DNA from: Bacillota bacterium
GTDB taxonomy: Bacteria; Bacillota; Clostridia; Lachnospirales; Lachnospiraceae
Length of the DNA stretch: 11,265 nt
Reading direction: 5' to 3'
Assembly: GCA_023441145.1 (NCBI GenBank)
Contig: JAEZQN010000132.1
Location: 1 to 11,265 of the forward strand
The notes beneath the pieces are model-generated. The model did not search any database and was not told the DNA's origin. It was given only the letters and a program-made list of their open reading frames with translations. This document shows, in pieces, positions 1 through 6,714 of this stretch. Position numbers and translations under genes: made by a program. The first letter of the stretch is position 1. Each line of letters opens with the position of its first letter.

Positions 1-38
1 AAATCCTTTTTAAAATATATTTCCTCCGTAAAAAGCAT
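1..38 (-). CDS. Partial gene start running off the left edge (unrecognised product)
   Basis: An ATG on the minus strand lies 22 bases after the folD stop. It is preceded by AAAAAAGGAG with a 5-base spacer, a good ribosome binding site. The frame stays open to the edge and reads M-L-F-T-E-E-I-Y-F-K-K-D. Only 12 codons are visible, so the product cannot be named. The position implies an operon partner downstream of folD. A second GGAGG lies inside these codons, but no start codon follows it at a usable distance within the window, so the ATG at 38 is the only supported start. It could still be a chance short frame. Confidence 0.45.
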   Translation of the reverse strand, partial: MLFTEEIYFKKD

Positions 39-60
39 AAGCTCTCCTTTTTTACATCAT

Positions 61-903
61 TTACTGTAATTTAATAGATTCTACACAATTGTTCATTAAC
101 ATAGCAATTGTCATTGGTCCTACCCCACCTGGTACAGGAGTAATGGCACTCACTTTATTAACTACATTCTCATAATCCACATCACCACAAAGCTTATTAT
201 TCTCATCACGATGCATTCCTACATCGATAACTACAGCCCCATCTTTTACATATTCTGATGTTATAAATTTAGGTTTACCTATAGCAACTACAAGAATATC
301 AGCTCTTTTTGTTACCTCAGTAAGATTTTTAGTTCTAGAATGACAGATGGTTACTGTGCCATTTTCTCGAATTAACAGGGCAGACATAGGTTTACCGACA
401 ATATTACTTCTTCCAACCACGACACATTCCTTACCTTCGATACTGATATTAGAACGTTTTAATAGCTCAATTACCCCTGCTGGAGTACAAGATACAAATC
501 CTGGTTGACCAATATTCAAAGCTCCAACATTCATAGGATGAAAGCCATCTACATCTTTTTTAGGTGATATTGTCTTTATAATAAGGTCTTCATCAATATG
601 CTTAGGAAGTGGAAGTTGTACTAAAATCCCATTTACATCCTCTCTTTGGTTTAATTGCTCTACCAAAGCAATTAATTCTTCTTCGGTAGTCTCTTCTTTT
701 AACTCATAGGATAAGGACCGAATACCTATAAATTCACAAGCTTTTTTCTTATTGTTTACATAGACAGTAGAGGCTGGATCATTCCCTACCTGAATTACAG
801 CCAAGGTGATTTGAATACCTTGTCCATTCAGGCCCGTAACCTTTTCCTTCAACTCTTCTTTTATCATGGCTGAAATCATCTTACCATCAATTATCTGAGC
901 CAT
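61..903 (-). CDS. folD: Bifunctional methylenetetrahydrofolate dehydrogenase / methenyltetrahydrofolate cyclohydrolase
   Basis: FolD oxidises 5,10-methylene-THF with NADP and hydrolyses the methenyl-THF to 10-formyl-THF in the cytosol. It links the serine-derived one-carbon pool to purine synthesis and to formate through Fhs. The 280-residue product has the family length. Visible motifs are YVNNKKKAC (Y48 and catalytic K52), QLPLP at 96-100 (Q96), KDVDGFHP with D119, the nucleotide-site motif GRSNIVGKP at 164-172, and a late PGGVGPMT. The frame continues upstream to an ATG at 1056, but that adds 51 non-conserved residues and overlaps the amidase stop. The start at 903 reads MAQIIDGK, as expected for FolD, and has GGAG 7 bases upstream. 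A likely promoter of its own lies at 961-988. The partial gene at the left edge follows after 22 bases and may be cotranscribed. No key residue is missing. Confidence 0.97.
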   Translation of the reverse strand: MAQIIDGKMISAMIKEELKEKVTGLNGQGIQITLAVIQVGNDPASTVYVNNKKKACEFIGIRSLSYELKEETTEEELIALVEQLNQREDVNGILVQLPLPKHIDEDLIIKTISPKKDVDGFHPMNVGALNIGQPGFVSCTPAGVIELLKRSNISIEGKECVVVGRSNIVGKPMSALLIRENGTVTICHSRTKNLTEVTKRADILVVAIGKPKFITSEYVKDGAVVIDVGMHRDENNKLCGDVDYENVVNKVSAITPVPGGVGPMTIAMLMNNCVESIKLQ

Positions 904-960
904 TATCTCACTCCATTCAAGTTTTATTAAATCGTGTTTCACATTACATAATCTATATGT

Positions 961-988
961 ATTGTATATCACTTCTCTATAATTTGAA
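961..988 (-). promoter_or_regulatory. Possible promoter for folD
   Basis: Read on the minus strand, TTCAAA (983-988), a 16-base spacer and TACAAT (961-966) form a moderate sigma-A-type promoter about 58 bases upstream of the folD start. The -10 box is good and the -35 box is weak. It lies just downstream of the long hairpin that ends the amidase unit, which fits separate transcription of folD. Confidence 0.4.
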
Positions 989-994
989 AGATAT

Positions 995-1044
995 ATTTTA
1001 GAGGCAGTCATGACATGCTTAATGTCTATGAATGCCTCTAAAAT
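995..1044. terminator. Long hairpin just after the amidase gene, probable terminator
   Basis: ATTTTAGAGGCA (995-1006) and TGCCTCTAAAAT (1033-1044) pair perfectly over 12 bp. The interior continues the stem: TCAT/ATGA (1008-1011 with 1028-1031), a one-base bulge, then GACAT/ATGTC (1012-1016 with 1022-1026), leaving a 5-base loop. The structure begins one base after the amidase TAG stop, so ending that transcript is its most likely role. The 3' side on either strand is AT-rich but lacks a clean run of U, so intrinsic termination would be weaker than at the other two hairpins in this window. mRNA 3'-end stabilisation is an alternative. Confidence 0.55.
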
Positions 1045-1045
1045 T

Positions 1046-1813
1046 CTAACGTTCAATTACAAATGTTTCATAACCTTCATTGGTTAGCTTATCTTCAAAC
1101 TTCTCTGCTTCGTCGATAGACGAGAAGTTGCCAACCAAAACAGCCGTGTAACCTCCCATAGGCTCAATGATAGCATTAAATCCTTCATCTAATAATTTGT
1201 TTTGTAGATTAACTGCATTCTGGTAATCTCTAAATAACCCTACCTGAATAGTATAGCTAACTTCAGTTTTTGTCCCTTCTTTATTACGGACGTATTTTTC
1301 GATTGCATCTGCTATTCCACCAACAATATTATTAAATTGCTGATCAAATATTTTATTATCAGAATCAGTATTTATATATCCTACATCTACTAGAAGAGCT
1401 GGCATATTCGTTTTTCTTAATACTGTCAAATTAGGTTTTACATCAATACCCTCATTCTTAAAACCGACCTTCTCTAAATTAGTATTGATTTGCTGAGCAA
1501 GCTGTTCTTTGTCATCACCTGAACTAAAAATAACACTACTTACACCACTGTTTGTATTAGGTAAAGGACTAGAACTTCTATGCAATGAAACAAATAAGTC
1601 TGCATCATCCGCATTTGCTATCTGTGCCTTCTCATTAGGACTCTGATATACGTCATTTACCCTAGTAAACTCCGTTTCAATACCTCTTTTTCTAAGTTCA
1701 TTTCCAACTGCTAATGCCAATTTAAGGTTGTCATCCTTTTCTTTTCTATCATTATAAGTGGCCCCTATGTCGTAGCCACCATGACCGGCATCCAAATATA
1801 CTTCGTATGACAT
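1046..1813 (-). CDS. CwlC-like N-acetylmuramoyl-L-alanine amidase with C-terminal SPOR domain
   Basis: The N-terminal Amidase_3 domain (about residues 3-174) cleaves the bond between MurNAc and the stem peptide in peptidoglycan. Zinc ligands are visible: H11 in DAGHGG, E25 before KDDNLKLAL, and H78 in SLH. The C-terminal SPOR domain (about 183-255) starts at SYTIQVGLF and should bind glycan stripped of peptides. There is no signal peptide or membrane segment. Length (255 aa), domain order and missing signal match Bacillus subtilis CwlC, a mother-cell amidase used in late sporulation lysis; a similar role here is inferred. Unusually, the position of the catalytic Glu in the xVExGF motif is Asp (D143 in LLVDVGYIN). 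The start is supported by AAGGAG 6 bases upstream. The zinc-ribbon membrane protein gene ends 68 bases upstream with no terminator in between, but a SigK-like -10 box sits in that gap. Confidence 0.9.
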   Translation of the reverse strand: MSYEVYLDAGHGGYDIGATYNDRKEKDDNLKLALAVGNELRKRGIETEFTRVNDVYQSPNEKAQIANADDADLFVSLHRSSSPLPNTNSGVSSVIFSSGDDKEQLAQQINTNLEKVGFKNEGIDVKPNLTVLRKTNMPALLVDVGYINTDSDNKIFDQQFNNIVGGIADAIEKYVRNKEGTKTEVSYTIQVGLFRDYQNAVNLQNKLLDEGFNAIIEPMGGYTAVLVGNFSSIDEAEKFEDKLTNEGYETFVIER

Positions 1814-1839
1814 ACTATTCTCCTTACATATTCTTGTAA

Positions 1840-1866
1840 TATTGTATGCAACGAAATGTATTTTGG
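1840..1866 (-). promoter_or_regulatory. Possible SigK-type sporulation promoter for the amidase
   Basis: On the minus strand CATACAATA (1840-1848) matches the SigK -10 consensus CATAnnnTA at every fixed position. Sixteen bases upstream is CC (1865-1866), where the SigK -35 prefers AC, so that element is only half matched. The predicted start of transcription is about 20 bases before the ATG at 1813. It fits the CwlC-like product, because B. subtilis cwlC is SigK-dependent. No convincing sigma-A promoter was seen in the same gap. Short AT-rich consensus matches occur by chance, so this is tentative. Confidence 0.35.
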
Positions 1867-1881
1867 CATCTTTATGAACAC

Positions 1882-3840
1882 TTATTGATCAGCCTTTACT
1901 TCACTAAAACTATAACCAGTTTGATTTATTGATTCAATTAACTTATTAATATCGTCTGAATACAAATAGGTCTCTGGAGTCGTATAAGTATAAGTTCCAT
2001 CTATCGCAGATGCAACATTGTTTAAGGAAACTAAAATGTAAAGTTCTATAGTCTTGGTATCATTATTAACGCTATTTGCAACCGTATAAGTACATTTATT
2101 TATTACAGCATATATATTATAAGGATCATCATCTGGTTTTACAGCAAAGTAACGATTTGTAAGCTCATTTTTTACATCAGAAAGAACATAACCATCTCCA
2201 TAGGTAGAAGTAATATTGGTTTCATAAATATAACCATCCCCATTGGCTGTCATCCAAGGAGTAAGCACATTAGCAATTCCTTCATCCAAACTATTAACAG
2301 CCTCAGGTTTTACTTCACTTATTAATTCTCCTTGATTTTCGATTACATAATCTCTGGTTTCTTCGGTAATGTCATACCCTAATTGCCTCATGTAATCAAC
2401 ATTAAATTCTGCTTTAACAGTGACTGTGTCTCCATTTTTTTTATTTGTGTAATCATCGATATAAAAATATACATTATTTCTTATATCATCTTCACAACCT
2501 GAACTATCTACACTAACAGATAAGTTTGGTGAAACACCTTCATAAACTAGCTGAATATCTCTAAAGACATCATAGCTTTCAACTTCTTTTAGGCCTTCTA
2601 CTGTATACTCTTTTTCAAAAACACTAGTTGTATATCCATTGTCACTCAAATCACTCTCAGATACATTTGCTACCACTGTAACTGTATCTCCATTCTTTAA
2701 GGTAGAAGAATCCTCTTTTAGATTATAATGAACATACATATAAGCAAAAGAATCTAGGTTAGAGTTATCAATACTTGCTATACCGTACCCATCTACACCT
2801 TCAAAGCTAACGGTAAGGTCTTTGAATAAATCATACTCACTTGCATCTTGTAAGCCTTCTACAGTGAGTTCAAATGTTGTATTAGAAAACTTAATCTTAT
2901 AATCGTCAAATTCTTCTTGATCATAATCTAGGGTAACTTTAATCTTGTCACCATTTGATAAGTCTTCATTATCCTCTACATCAAAATCAAGAGAGGAAAT
3001 AAGAAATGCTAATTGTAAGTCCCCGTCTTCAATAGTATCTTCTATTAAATCAGCAATTTCTTCGCTTCCTTCATCCAATCGTATATCAGCTCTTCCTTTA
3101 GTGTTTACTCCTTCATATGTAACTTTATAAATTTCAGATGCATTAATTCTAGTAAAAGAAAAGTAATAAAGTAAAAATATTCCTACTGCTATTAAAGCAA
3201 GAAATGCTGCACCAAGACTGGAGAAAAGAATAATTCGTTTTTTCTTCTTTTTAGGATCCATTGGAGATTTTGCTTGCATTTGATTTATGTTAGATCCATT
3301 TGGAGGTACCATGCCTTGATTAGGTGTATTCTGACCTGGCATAGGTTCTTGTTCACCATAATAAAACTGCTGTTGATTCGTTTGTCCATAGTTATACTGC
3401 CAAGGTTGTCCAGGTGCTTCTCCCTGAGGCTGTTGCCAAGGTTGTCCAGGTGTTTCTCCCTGAGGTTGCTGCCAAGCTGTACTAGGTTGTTCCCATGTTT
3501 TTGCAGGTTCTTCTACTAGAGGTTGCTGCCAAGGTTGTCCAGCTACTTCTCCTTGAGGTTGCTGCCATGTCTCTACAGGTTGTTCCCATGTCTTCACAGG
3601 TTCTTCTACCTGAGGCTGCTGCCAAGGTTGTCCAGGCACTTCTCCTTGAGGTTGCTGCCATGTCTCTACAGGTTGTTCCCATGTCTTCACAGGTTCTTCT
3701 ACCTGAGGCTGCTGCCACGAAGCAGTAGGTTCTACTAATCTATTGCCACAATTCTGGCAAAAAAGCTGCCCCTCGTTAAATGGAACACCACAGTTTGTAC
3801 AAAAACGTCTCATTTGTTGACTATAACCCTCGTCCATCAT
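1882..3840 (-). CDS. Zinc-ribbon, WQQP-repeat, single-pass membrane protein with extracellular repeats
   Basis: No enzyme activity is recognised. Domains in order: a zinc ribbon at residues 13-32 (C14, C17, C28, C31 as CxNCG pairs); a Trp/Gln/Pro-rich region of 31-residue tandem repeats (42-146); a Gln/Asn/Gly-rich linker; a Lys cluster (197-201); one membrane helix (about 203-227); and a large acidic extracellular part (about 230-652). The Lys cluster places the N terminus inside the cell. The outer part holds three related units of 75-95 residues (about 238-330, 342-417, 429-501), each opening with V-x-Y/F-E-G-V and carrying NGD at 296, 383 and 469; the first two end near V-E-G-L. The C-terminal 150 residues are unassigned. 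The layout recalls TcaA/YvbJ-type envelope proteins, but membership is not shown. GGAGG lies only 3 bases from the first ATG and 6 from the second (3837), so translation may begin at the second Met. The gene has its own promoter and precedes the amidase. Confidence 0.88.
   Translation of the reverse strand: MMDEGYSQQMRRFCTNCGVPFNEGQLFCQNCGNRLVEPTASWQQPQVEEPVKTWEQPVETWQQPQGEVPGQPWQQPQVEEPVKTWEQPVETWQQPQGEVAGQPWQQPLVEEPAKTWEQPSTAWQQPQGETPGQPWQQPQGEAPGQPWQYNYGQTNQQQFYYGEQEPMPGQNTPNQGMVPPNGSNINQMQAKSPMDPKKKKKRIILFSSLGAAFLALIAVGIFLLYYFSFTRINASEIYKVTYEGVNTKGRADIRLDEGSEEIADLIEDTIEDGDLQLAFLISSLDFDVEDNEDLSNGDKIKVTLDYDQEEFDDYKIKFSNTTFELTVEGLQDASEYDLFKDLTVSFEGVDGYGIASIDNSNLDSFAYMYVHYNLKEDSSTLKNGDTVTVVANVSESDLSDNGYTTSVFEKEYTVEGLKEVESYDVFRDIQLVYEGVSPNLSVSVDSSGCEDDIRNNVYFYIDDYTNKKNGDTVTVKAEFNVDYMRQLGYDITEETRDYVIENQGELISEVKPEAVNSLDEGIANVLTPWMTANGDGYIYETNITSTYGDGYVLSDVKNELTNRYFAVKPDDDPYNIYAVINKCTYTVANSVNNDTKTIELYILVSLNNVASAIDGTYTYTTPETYLYSDDINKLIESINQTGYSFSEVKADQ
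3403..3717 (-). repeat. In-frame 93-bp tandem repeat encoding WQQP...WEQP units
   Basis: Three full 93-bp units (3625-3717, 3532-3624, 3439-3531) and a 36-bp partial unit (3403-3438) lie head to tail inside the zinc-ribbon protein gene. The first two differ at only 2 of 93 bases, giving one amino acid change (P69 versus A100). The third is more diverged, with six residue differences from the first. Each unit encodes 31 residues carrying WQQP, EEP.KTWEQP, WQQPQGE and PGQP. The near-identity points to a recent duplication, and the array should vary in copy number between strains. Confidence 0.95.
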
Positions 3841-3869
3841 AAACCTCCATACAATTTAATCGATAATTT

Positions 3870-3898
3870 ATTATAGCATATTAATAAAAAATTAACAA
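3870..3898 (-). promoter_or_regulatory. Sigma-A promoter for the zinc-ribbon membrane protein gene
   Basis: On the minus strand TTGTTA (3893-3898), a 17-base spacer and TATAAT (3870-3875) form a near-consensus vegetative promoter. A TG one base before the -10 box makes it an extended -10. Transcription should start about 25 bases before the ATG. The 180-base gap to the ferredoxin gene therefore holds two divergent promoters. Confidence 0.8.
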
Positions 3899-3962
3899 TT
3901 TTAATAATTATTTTTACACTACCCTATATGCTTGTATTATTACAAATAATGGATTATTTTAG

Positions 3963-3992
3963 TTGTATAAGAGTACTTATGATACATATAAT
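3963..3992 (+). promoter_or_regulatory. Promoter for the ferredoxin gene
   Basis: TTGTAT (3963-3968), an 18-base spacer and TATAAT (3987-3992) precede the ferredoxin ATG with a leader of about 20 bases. Upstream, at 3932-3945, is a short dyad, TTGTA-N4-TACAA, that could be an operator but may be a chance AT-rich palindrome. Confidence 0.6.
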
Positions 3993-4020
3993 AATATTGT
4001 CGTATAAAAGGAGGTTTATT

Positions 4021-4212
4021 ATGAAAGCATTTGTTAATAAAGATACTTGTATTTCCTGTGGCTTATGTCCTTCAACCTGCCCTGATGTTTTTCACTTTGA
4101 TGAAGATGATAAAGCAGAGGCAATTGATGACGATATTCCTGAAGATTTAGTAAGTGAAGCAGAAGATGCAAGAGATGGTTGTCCTGTTAGCGCCATAGAT
4201 CTTAAGGAATAA
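4021..4212 (+). CDS. Small single-cluster [4Fe-4S] ferredoxin
   Basis: This 63-residue acidic protein should be a soluble low-potential electron carrier. Cysteines C10, C13 and C16 (CISCGLC) plus C54 (in DGCPVSAI) fit the four ligands of one [4Fe-4S] cluster. C20, in CPDVF, is an extra cysteine of the kind that forms a disulfide or lies free in monocluster ferredoxins such as Desulfovibrio gigas FdI. There is no second CxxCxxC set, so it is not the 2x[4Fe-4S] clostridial type. The frame stays open upstream to 3928, but the ATG at 4021 has GGAGG 6 bases before it and starts right at the fold (MKAFVNKDTC). The gene stands alone between its promoter and a bidirectional terminator, so its redox partner cannot be read from context. 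Confidence 0.93.
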   Translation: MKAFVNKDTCISCGLCPSTCPDVFHFDEDDKAEAIDDDIPEDLVSEAEDARDGCPVSAIDLKE

Positions 4213-4248
4213 CCTTAATCACATAATTATTCAAGGATACTTTTGTCC

Positions 4249-4298
4249 ACGTAGTAAAAGGCTGTTGTATGTACATATACAACAGCCTTTTACTACGT
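4249..4298. terminator. Bidirectional terminator between ferredoxin and hydratase genes
   Basis: A perfect 22-bp inverted repeat (arms 4249-4270 and 4277-4298) surrounds a 6-base loop, GTACAT. Inside it, AAAAGGCTGTTG pairs with CAACAGCCTTTT, so either strand shows a GC-containing stem followed by a short U run. It sits between two converging genes, 36 bases after the ferredoxin stop and 4 bases from the hydratase stop, and should terminate both. Confidence 0.9.
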
Positions 4299-4302
4299 AT
4301 AA

Positions 4303-6588
4303 TTAATTACCTGATTTATAGTAATTAATAAGACAACCCTCTAGTATAATAGTTCTCTCATCTTCTGTTAATTCACCTAAGCTTAAATCAAAAGGTACTA
4401 GTTCTTCCTTCACTACATAAGCCTTTACACTTGATTCGTTATTTGCAATGACCTTTTTAATATCCTTTATAAAAATATAATCTCCATTATCAAATGGCAA
4501 ATCACCATCTAATACAAAAGGAAGCATACCCCAATTTATAAGATTAGAACGATATCGTTTTGTTGCATATTCCTTTGCAATGTTTGCAAGTCCACCCAGT
4601 ACCTTTTGGCAACTAGCAGCTTGCTCTCTTGCAGAGCCGTCTCCTGGTTTTACCGCATAGATTACACTGCCAATTTCAGTATTTGAAATGTCACATGTAA
4701 ATTGTTGATTAATAGTTTCTACAACTGTAGTAAGCTCACTATTTGCGTCAAAGATATCTTCTCCAGCAACACGAGCTTTCTCTGCCTTTTGAATTTCTTT
4801 TGCTCTTCCAACATAAGCAGGGTCCTTTCTAGATAAGGTAAACTCTGCTAAACCAAGTGGATTGGAACGATAAGAGGAAGTCTCTCCTGATGGAATTAAC
4901 TCATCTGTTGTTGTAACCGGGTCGTGAATCACAGATACTACCTTCAGTATTAAATCGTCTGTAAGACTAACCATCTTAGGCCAATCCACAATATTAGGGC
5001 CAAATTTAATTGGCGCATCTGTCATTGCCTTTCCAGTTCCATCATAAACCCTGTTGTCATAAATTGTTTTATCAAAGAAGTACTTTGGTTTTGTAAAGTT
5101 AACATCTAGATCCGTTGCTGGTATTAAGTAACCTTGGTTTGCAGCAGTAGCCGCAATAGAACGAGCATCCATAAGTGCAACAGAAGCAATTTGTCCACTT
5201 GTAATTTTAGAACCTTCACGGTTAGGGAAGTTTCTTGTAGAATGACGTATACTTAATCCATTATTAGCTGGAACATCTCCTGCTCCAAAGCATGGTCCAC
5301 AAAAAGCAGTACGAATTGTAGCACCTGTGGCCATAAGATCAGCTACTCGTCCATTTTTTACAAGCTCCATAAAGATAGGTTGACTAGCTGGATATACACT
5401 TAAGGAAAATTCTTCTGAGCCAATATATTTTCCTTTTAGAATATCAGCAGCATCACAAATATTTTCGAAACCACCACCTGCACAACCAGCAATTACTCCT
5501 TGTTCTACATAAAGGCGACCATTTCGAACCTTATCCTTAAGATTATAAGGAATCTTATTATCCAAACTAATGGCTGCTTTCTTTTCCACTTCATCTAAAA
5601 TATCATATAAATTGGCATTTAATTCTTCAATGCTATAAACATTACTAGGATGAAATGGCATAGCAATCATTGGTTTTACTTTAGATAAATCTACATATAC
5701 AATGCCATCGTAATATGCCACACCTTTTGGTGCAAGTTCTTTGTATGCTTCTTTACGACCGTGAATCTCATAGAACTCTTCCACCATTTCATCTGTTACC
5801 CAAACAGAAGAAAGGCATGTAGTTTCAGTTGTCATAACATCTATACCAATTCTATAATCTACACTTAAATTATGTACACCATCACCGATAAATTCCATTA
5901 CCTTGTTTTTTACAAAGCCATTGGCAAATACAACTCCAATAATAGCTAAGGCAACATCCTGTGGTCCAACTCCTTTTTGAGGCTTTCCAGTAAGATAAAC
6001 ACCGACTACCTCTGGGCAATTAATATCATAGGTTCTGCTTAAGAGTTGTTTTACAATCTCAGGTCCACCTTCTCCAATTGCCATCGTTCCCAATGCTCCA
6101 TAACGAGTATGGCTATCGGAACCCAATATCATAGCCCCACCTTCTGCTAGCATTTCTCTGGCAAATTGGTGGATTACCGCTTGATGAGGTGGTACATAGA
6201 TTCCACCGTATTTCTTTGCACAACTCAAACCAAATACGTGATCATCCTCATTGATTGTTCCTCCTACTGCACAAAGACTGTTATGACAATTAGTAAGTGC
6301 ATATGGAACAGGAAATTCTTTAAGACCTGATGCTCTAGCTGTCTGTAGAATCCCAACAAAAGTAATATCATGAGAAGCTAATTTATCAAATTTAATTTTT
6401 AATTTTTCCATGTTACCAGAAGTATTATGAGCCTGTAAAACATTATAGGCTATCGTGTTTTGTTTGGCTTCTTCTTTTGAAATATAACTTCCGGTTTTGG
6501 CTAATAATTGCTCTTTAACATCTGCAGTAGCTTCTACTAGCTCTACACCATTTATCAAAAAAGCGCCTTGATTAAATAGTTTAACCAT
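4303..6588 (-). CDS. Aconitase-family hydratase (substrate not established)
   Basis: This is a full-length aconitase-superfamily protein of 761 residues. It has three [4Fe-4S] cysteines: C369 in IAGCAGG, and C430 and C433 in FCGPCFGAG. Active-site signatures include GSDSHT at 156-161 followed by YGALGTMAIGEGG, and STRNF at 450-454. The swivel domain has GSAREQAA (S652, R654) and YRSNLINWGMLPF near 679-691. The reaction expected of the fold is dehydration/rehydration of a hydroxy acid such as citrate/isocitrate. However, GCAGG replaces the usual TSCTN around the first cysteine, and the length resembles E. coli YbhJ, an uncharacterised aconitase-like hydratase, so true aconitase activity is uncertain. 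The start is supported by AAGGAGG 6 bases upstream and a promoter at 6636-6664. It is transcribed alone, divergently from pyrBI. No neighbouring citrate synthase or isocitrate dehydrogenase gene is visible. Confidence 0.9.
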   Translation of the reverse strand: MVKLFNQGAFLINGVELVEATADVKEQLLAKTGSYISKEEAKQNTIAYNVLQAHNTSGNMEKLKIKFDKLASHDITFVGILQTARASGLKEFPVPYALTNCHNSLCAVGGTINEDDHVFGLSCAKKYGGIYVPPHQAVIHQFAREMLAEGGAMILGSDSHTRYGALGTMAIGEGGPEIVKQLLSRTYDINCPEVVGVYLTGKPQKGVGPQDVALAIIGVVFANGFVKNKVMEFIGDGVHNLSVDYRIGIDVMTTETTCLSSVWVTDEMVEEFYEIHGRKEAYKELAPKGVAYYDGIVYVDLSKVKPMIAMPFHPSNVYSIEELNANLYDILDEVEKKAAISLDNKIPYNLKDKVRNGRLYVEQGVIAGCAGGGFENICDAADILKGKYIGSEEFSLSVYPASQPIFMELVKNGRVADLMATGATIRTAFCGPCFGAGDVPANNGLSIRHSTRNFPNREGSKITSGQIASVALMDARSIAATAANQGYLIPATDLDVNFTKPKYFFDKTIYDNRVYDGTGKAMTDAPIKFGPNIVDWPKMVSLTDDLILKVVSVIHDPVTTTDELIPSGETSSYRSNPLGLAEFTLSRKDPAYVGRAKEIQKAEKARVAGEDIFDANSELTTVVETINQQFTCDISNTEIGSVIYAVKPGDGSAREQAASCQKVLGGLANIAKEYATKRYRSNLINWGMLPFVLDGDLPFDNGDYIFIKDIKKVIANNESSVKAYVVKEELVPFDLSLGELTEDERTIILEGCLINYYKSGN

Positions 6589-6603
6589 ATTTTCCTCCTT
6601 ATG

Positions 6604-6714
6604 ACTGTTGCATTTGTAGTAACTCTTAGTTTTTAATTATATAGATTTACTTATGTAGATGCAAATAGAACTTTAAAATTTTCTTCATTTTCTTATTGTA
6701 ATAAATGCAACAGT
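6604..6714. repeat. 12-bp inverted repeat pair in the hydratase/pyrB divergent promoter region
   Basis: ACTGTTGCATTT at 6604-6615 and its exact complement AAATGCAACAGT at 6703-6714 lie 87 bases apart. Each gene reads AAATGCAACAGT in its own direction of transcription. For the hydratase the copy falls in the leader, about 15-26 bases after the predicted transcription start. For pyrB it fills most of the spacer between -35 and -10. The pair could be two copies of an operator for one regulator. No known regulator is recognised from the sequence. Confidence 0.6.
6636..6664 (-). promoter_or_regulatory. Promoter for the aconitase-family hydratase
   Basis: On the minus strand TTGCAT (6659-6664), a 17-base spacer and TATAAT (6636-6641) make a good sigma-A promoter. 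It leaves a leader of about 40 bases that contains one copy of the AAATGCAACAGT repeat and the AAGGAGG ribosome binding site. Confidence 0.75.

Noticed and set aside
904..1056. Upstream extension of folD to an ATG at 1056
   Set aside because: It adds 51 residues not typical of FolD, runs through the hairpin at 995-1044 and overlaps the amidase stop. The ATG at 903 has a ribosome binding site and the conserved N terminus.
2945..3130. Plus-strand frame inside the membrane protein gene
   Set aside because: It is Ser/Ile-rich with no family resemblance and lies antisense to a well-supported gene.
3403..3717. Direct repeats resembling a CRISPR-like array
   Set aside because: The units are contiguous, in frame, 93 bp long and have no spacers. 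They encode part of a protein.
3274..3738. Several overlapping open frames on both strands across the WQQP repeat
   Set aside because: They are by-products of the 93-bp repeat and its biased codons. Their translations are low-complexity Leu/Arg/Ser-rich repeats without ribosome binding sites.
3928..4020. Longer ferredoxin start at 3928
   Set aside because: It would add 31 hydrophobic residues encoded by promoter DNA. The ATG at 4021 has a GGAGG site and begins at the ferredoxin fold.
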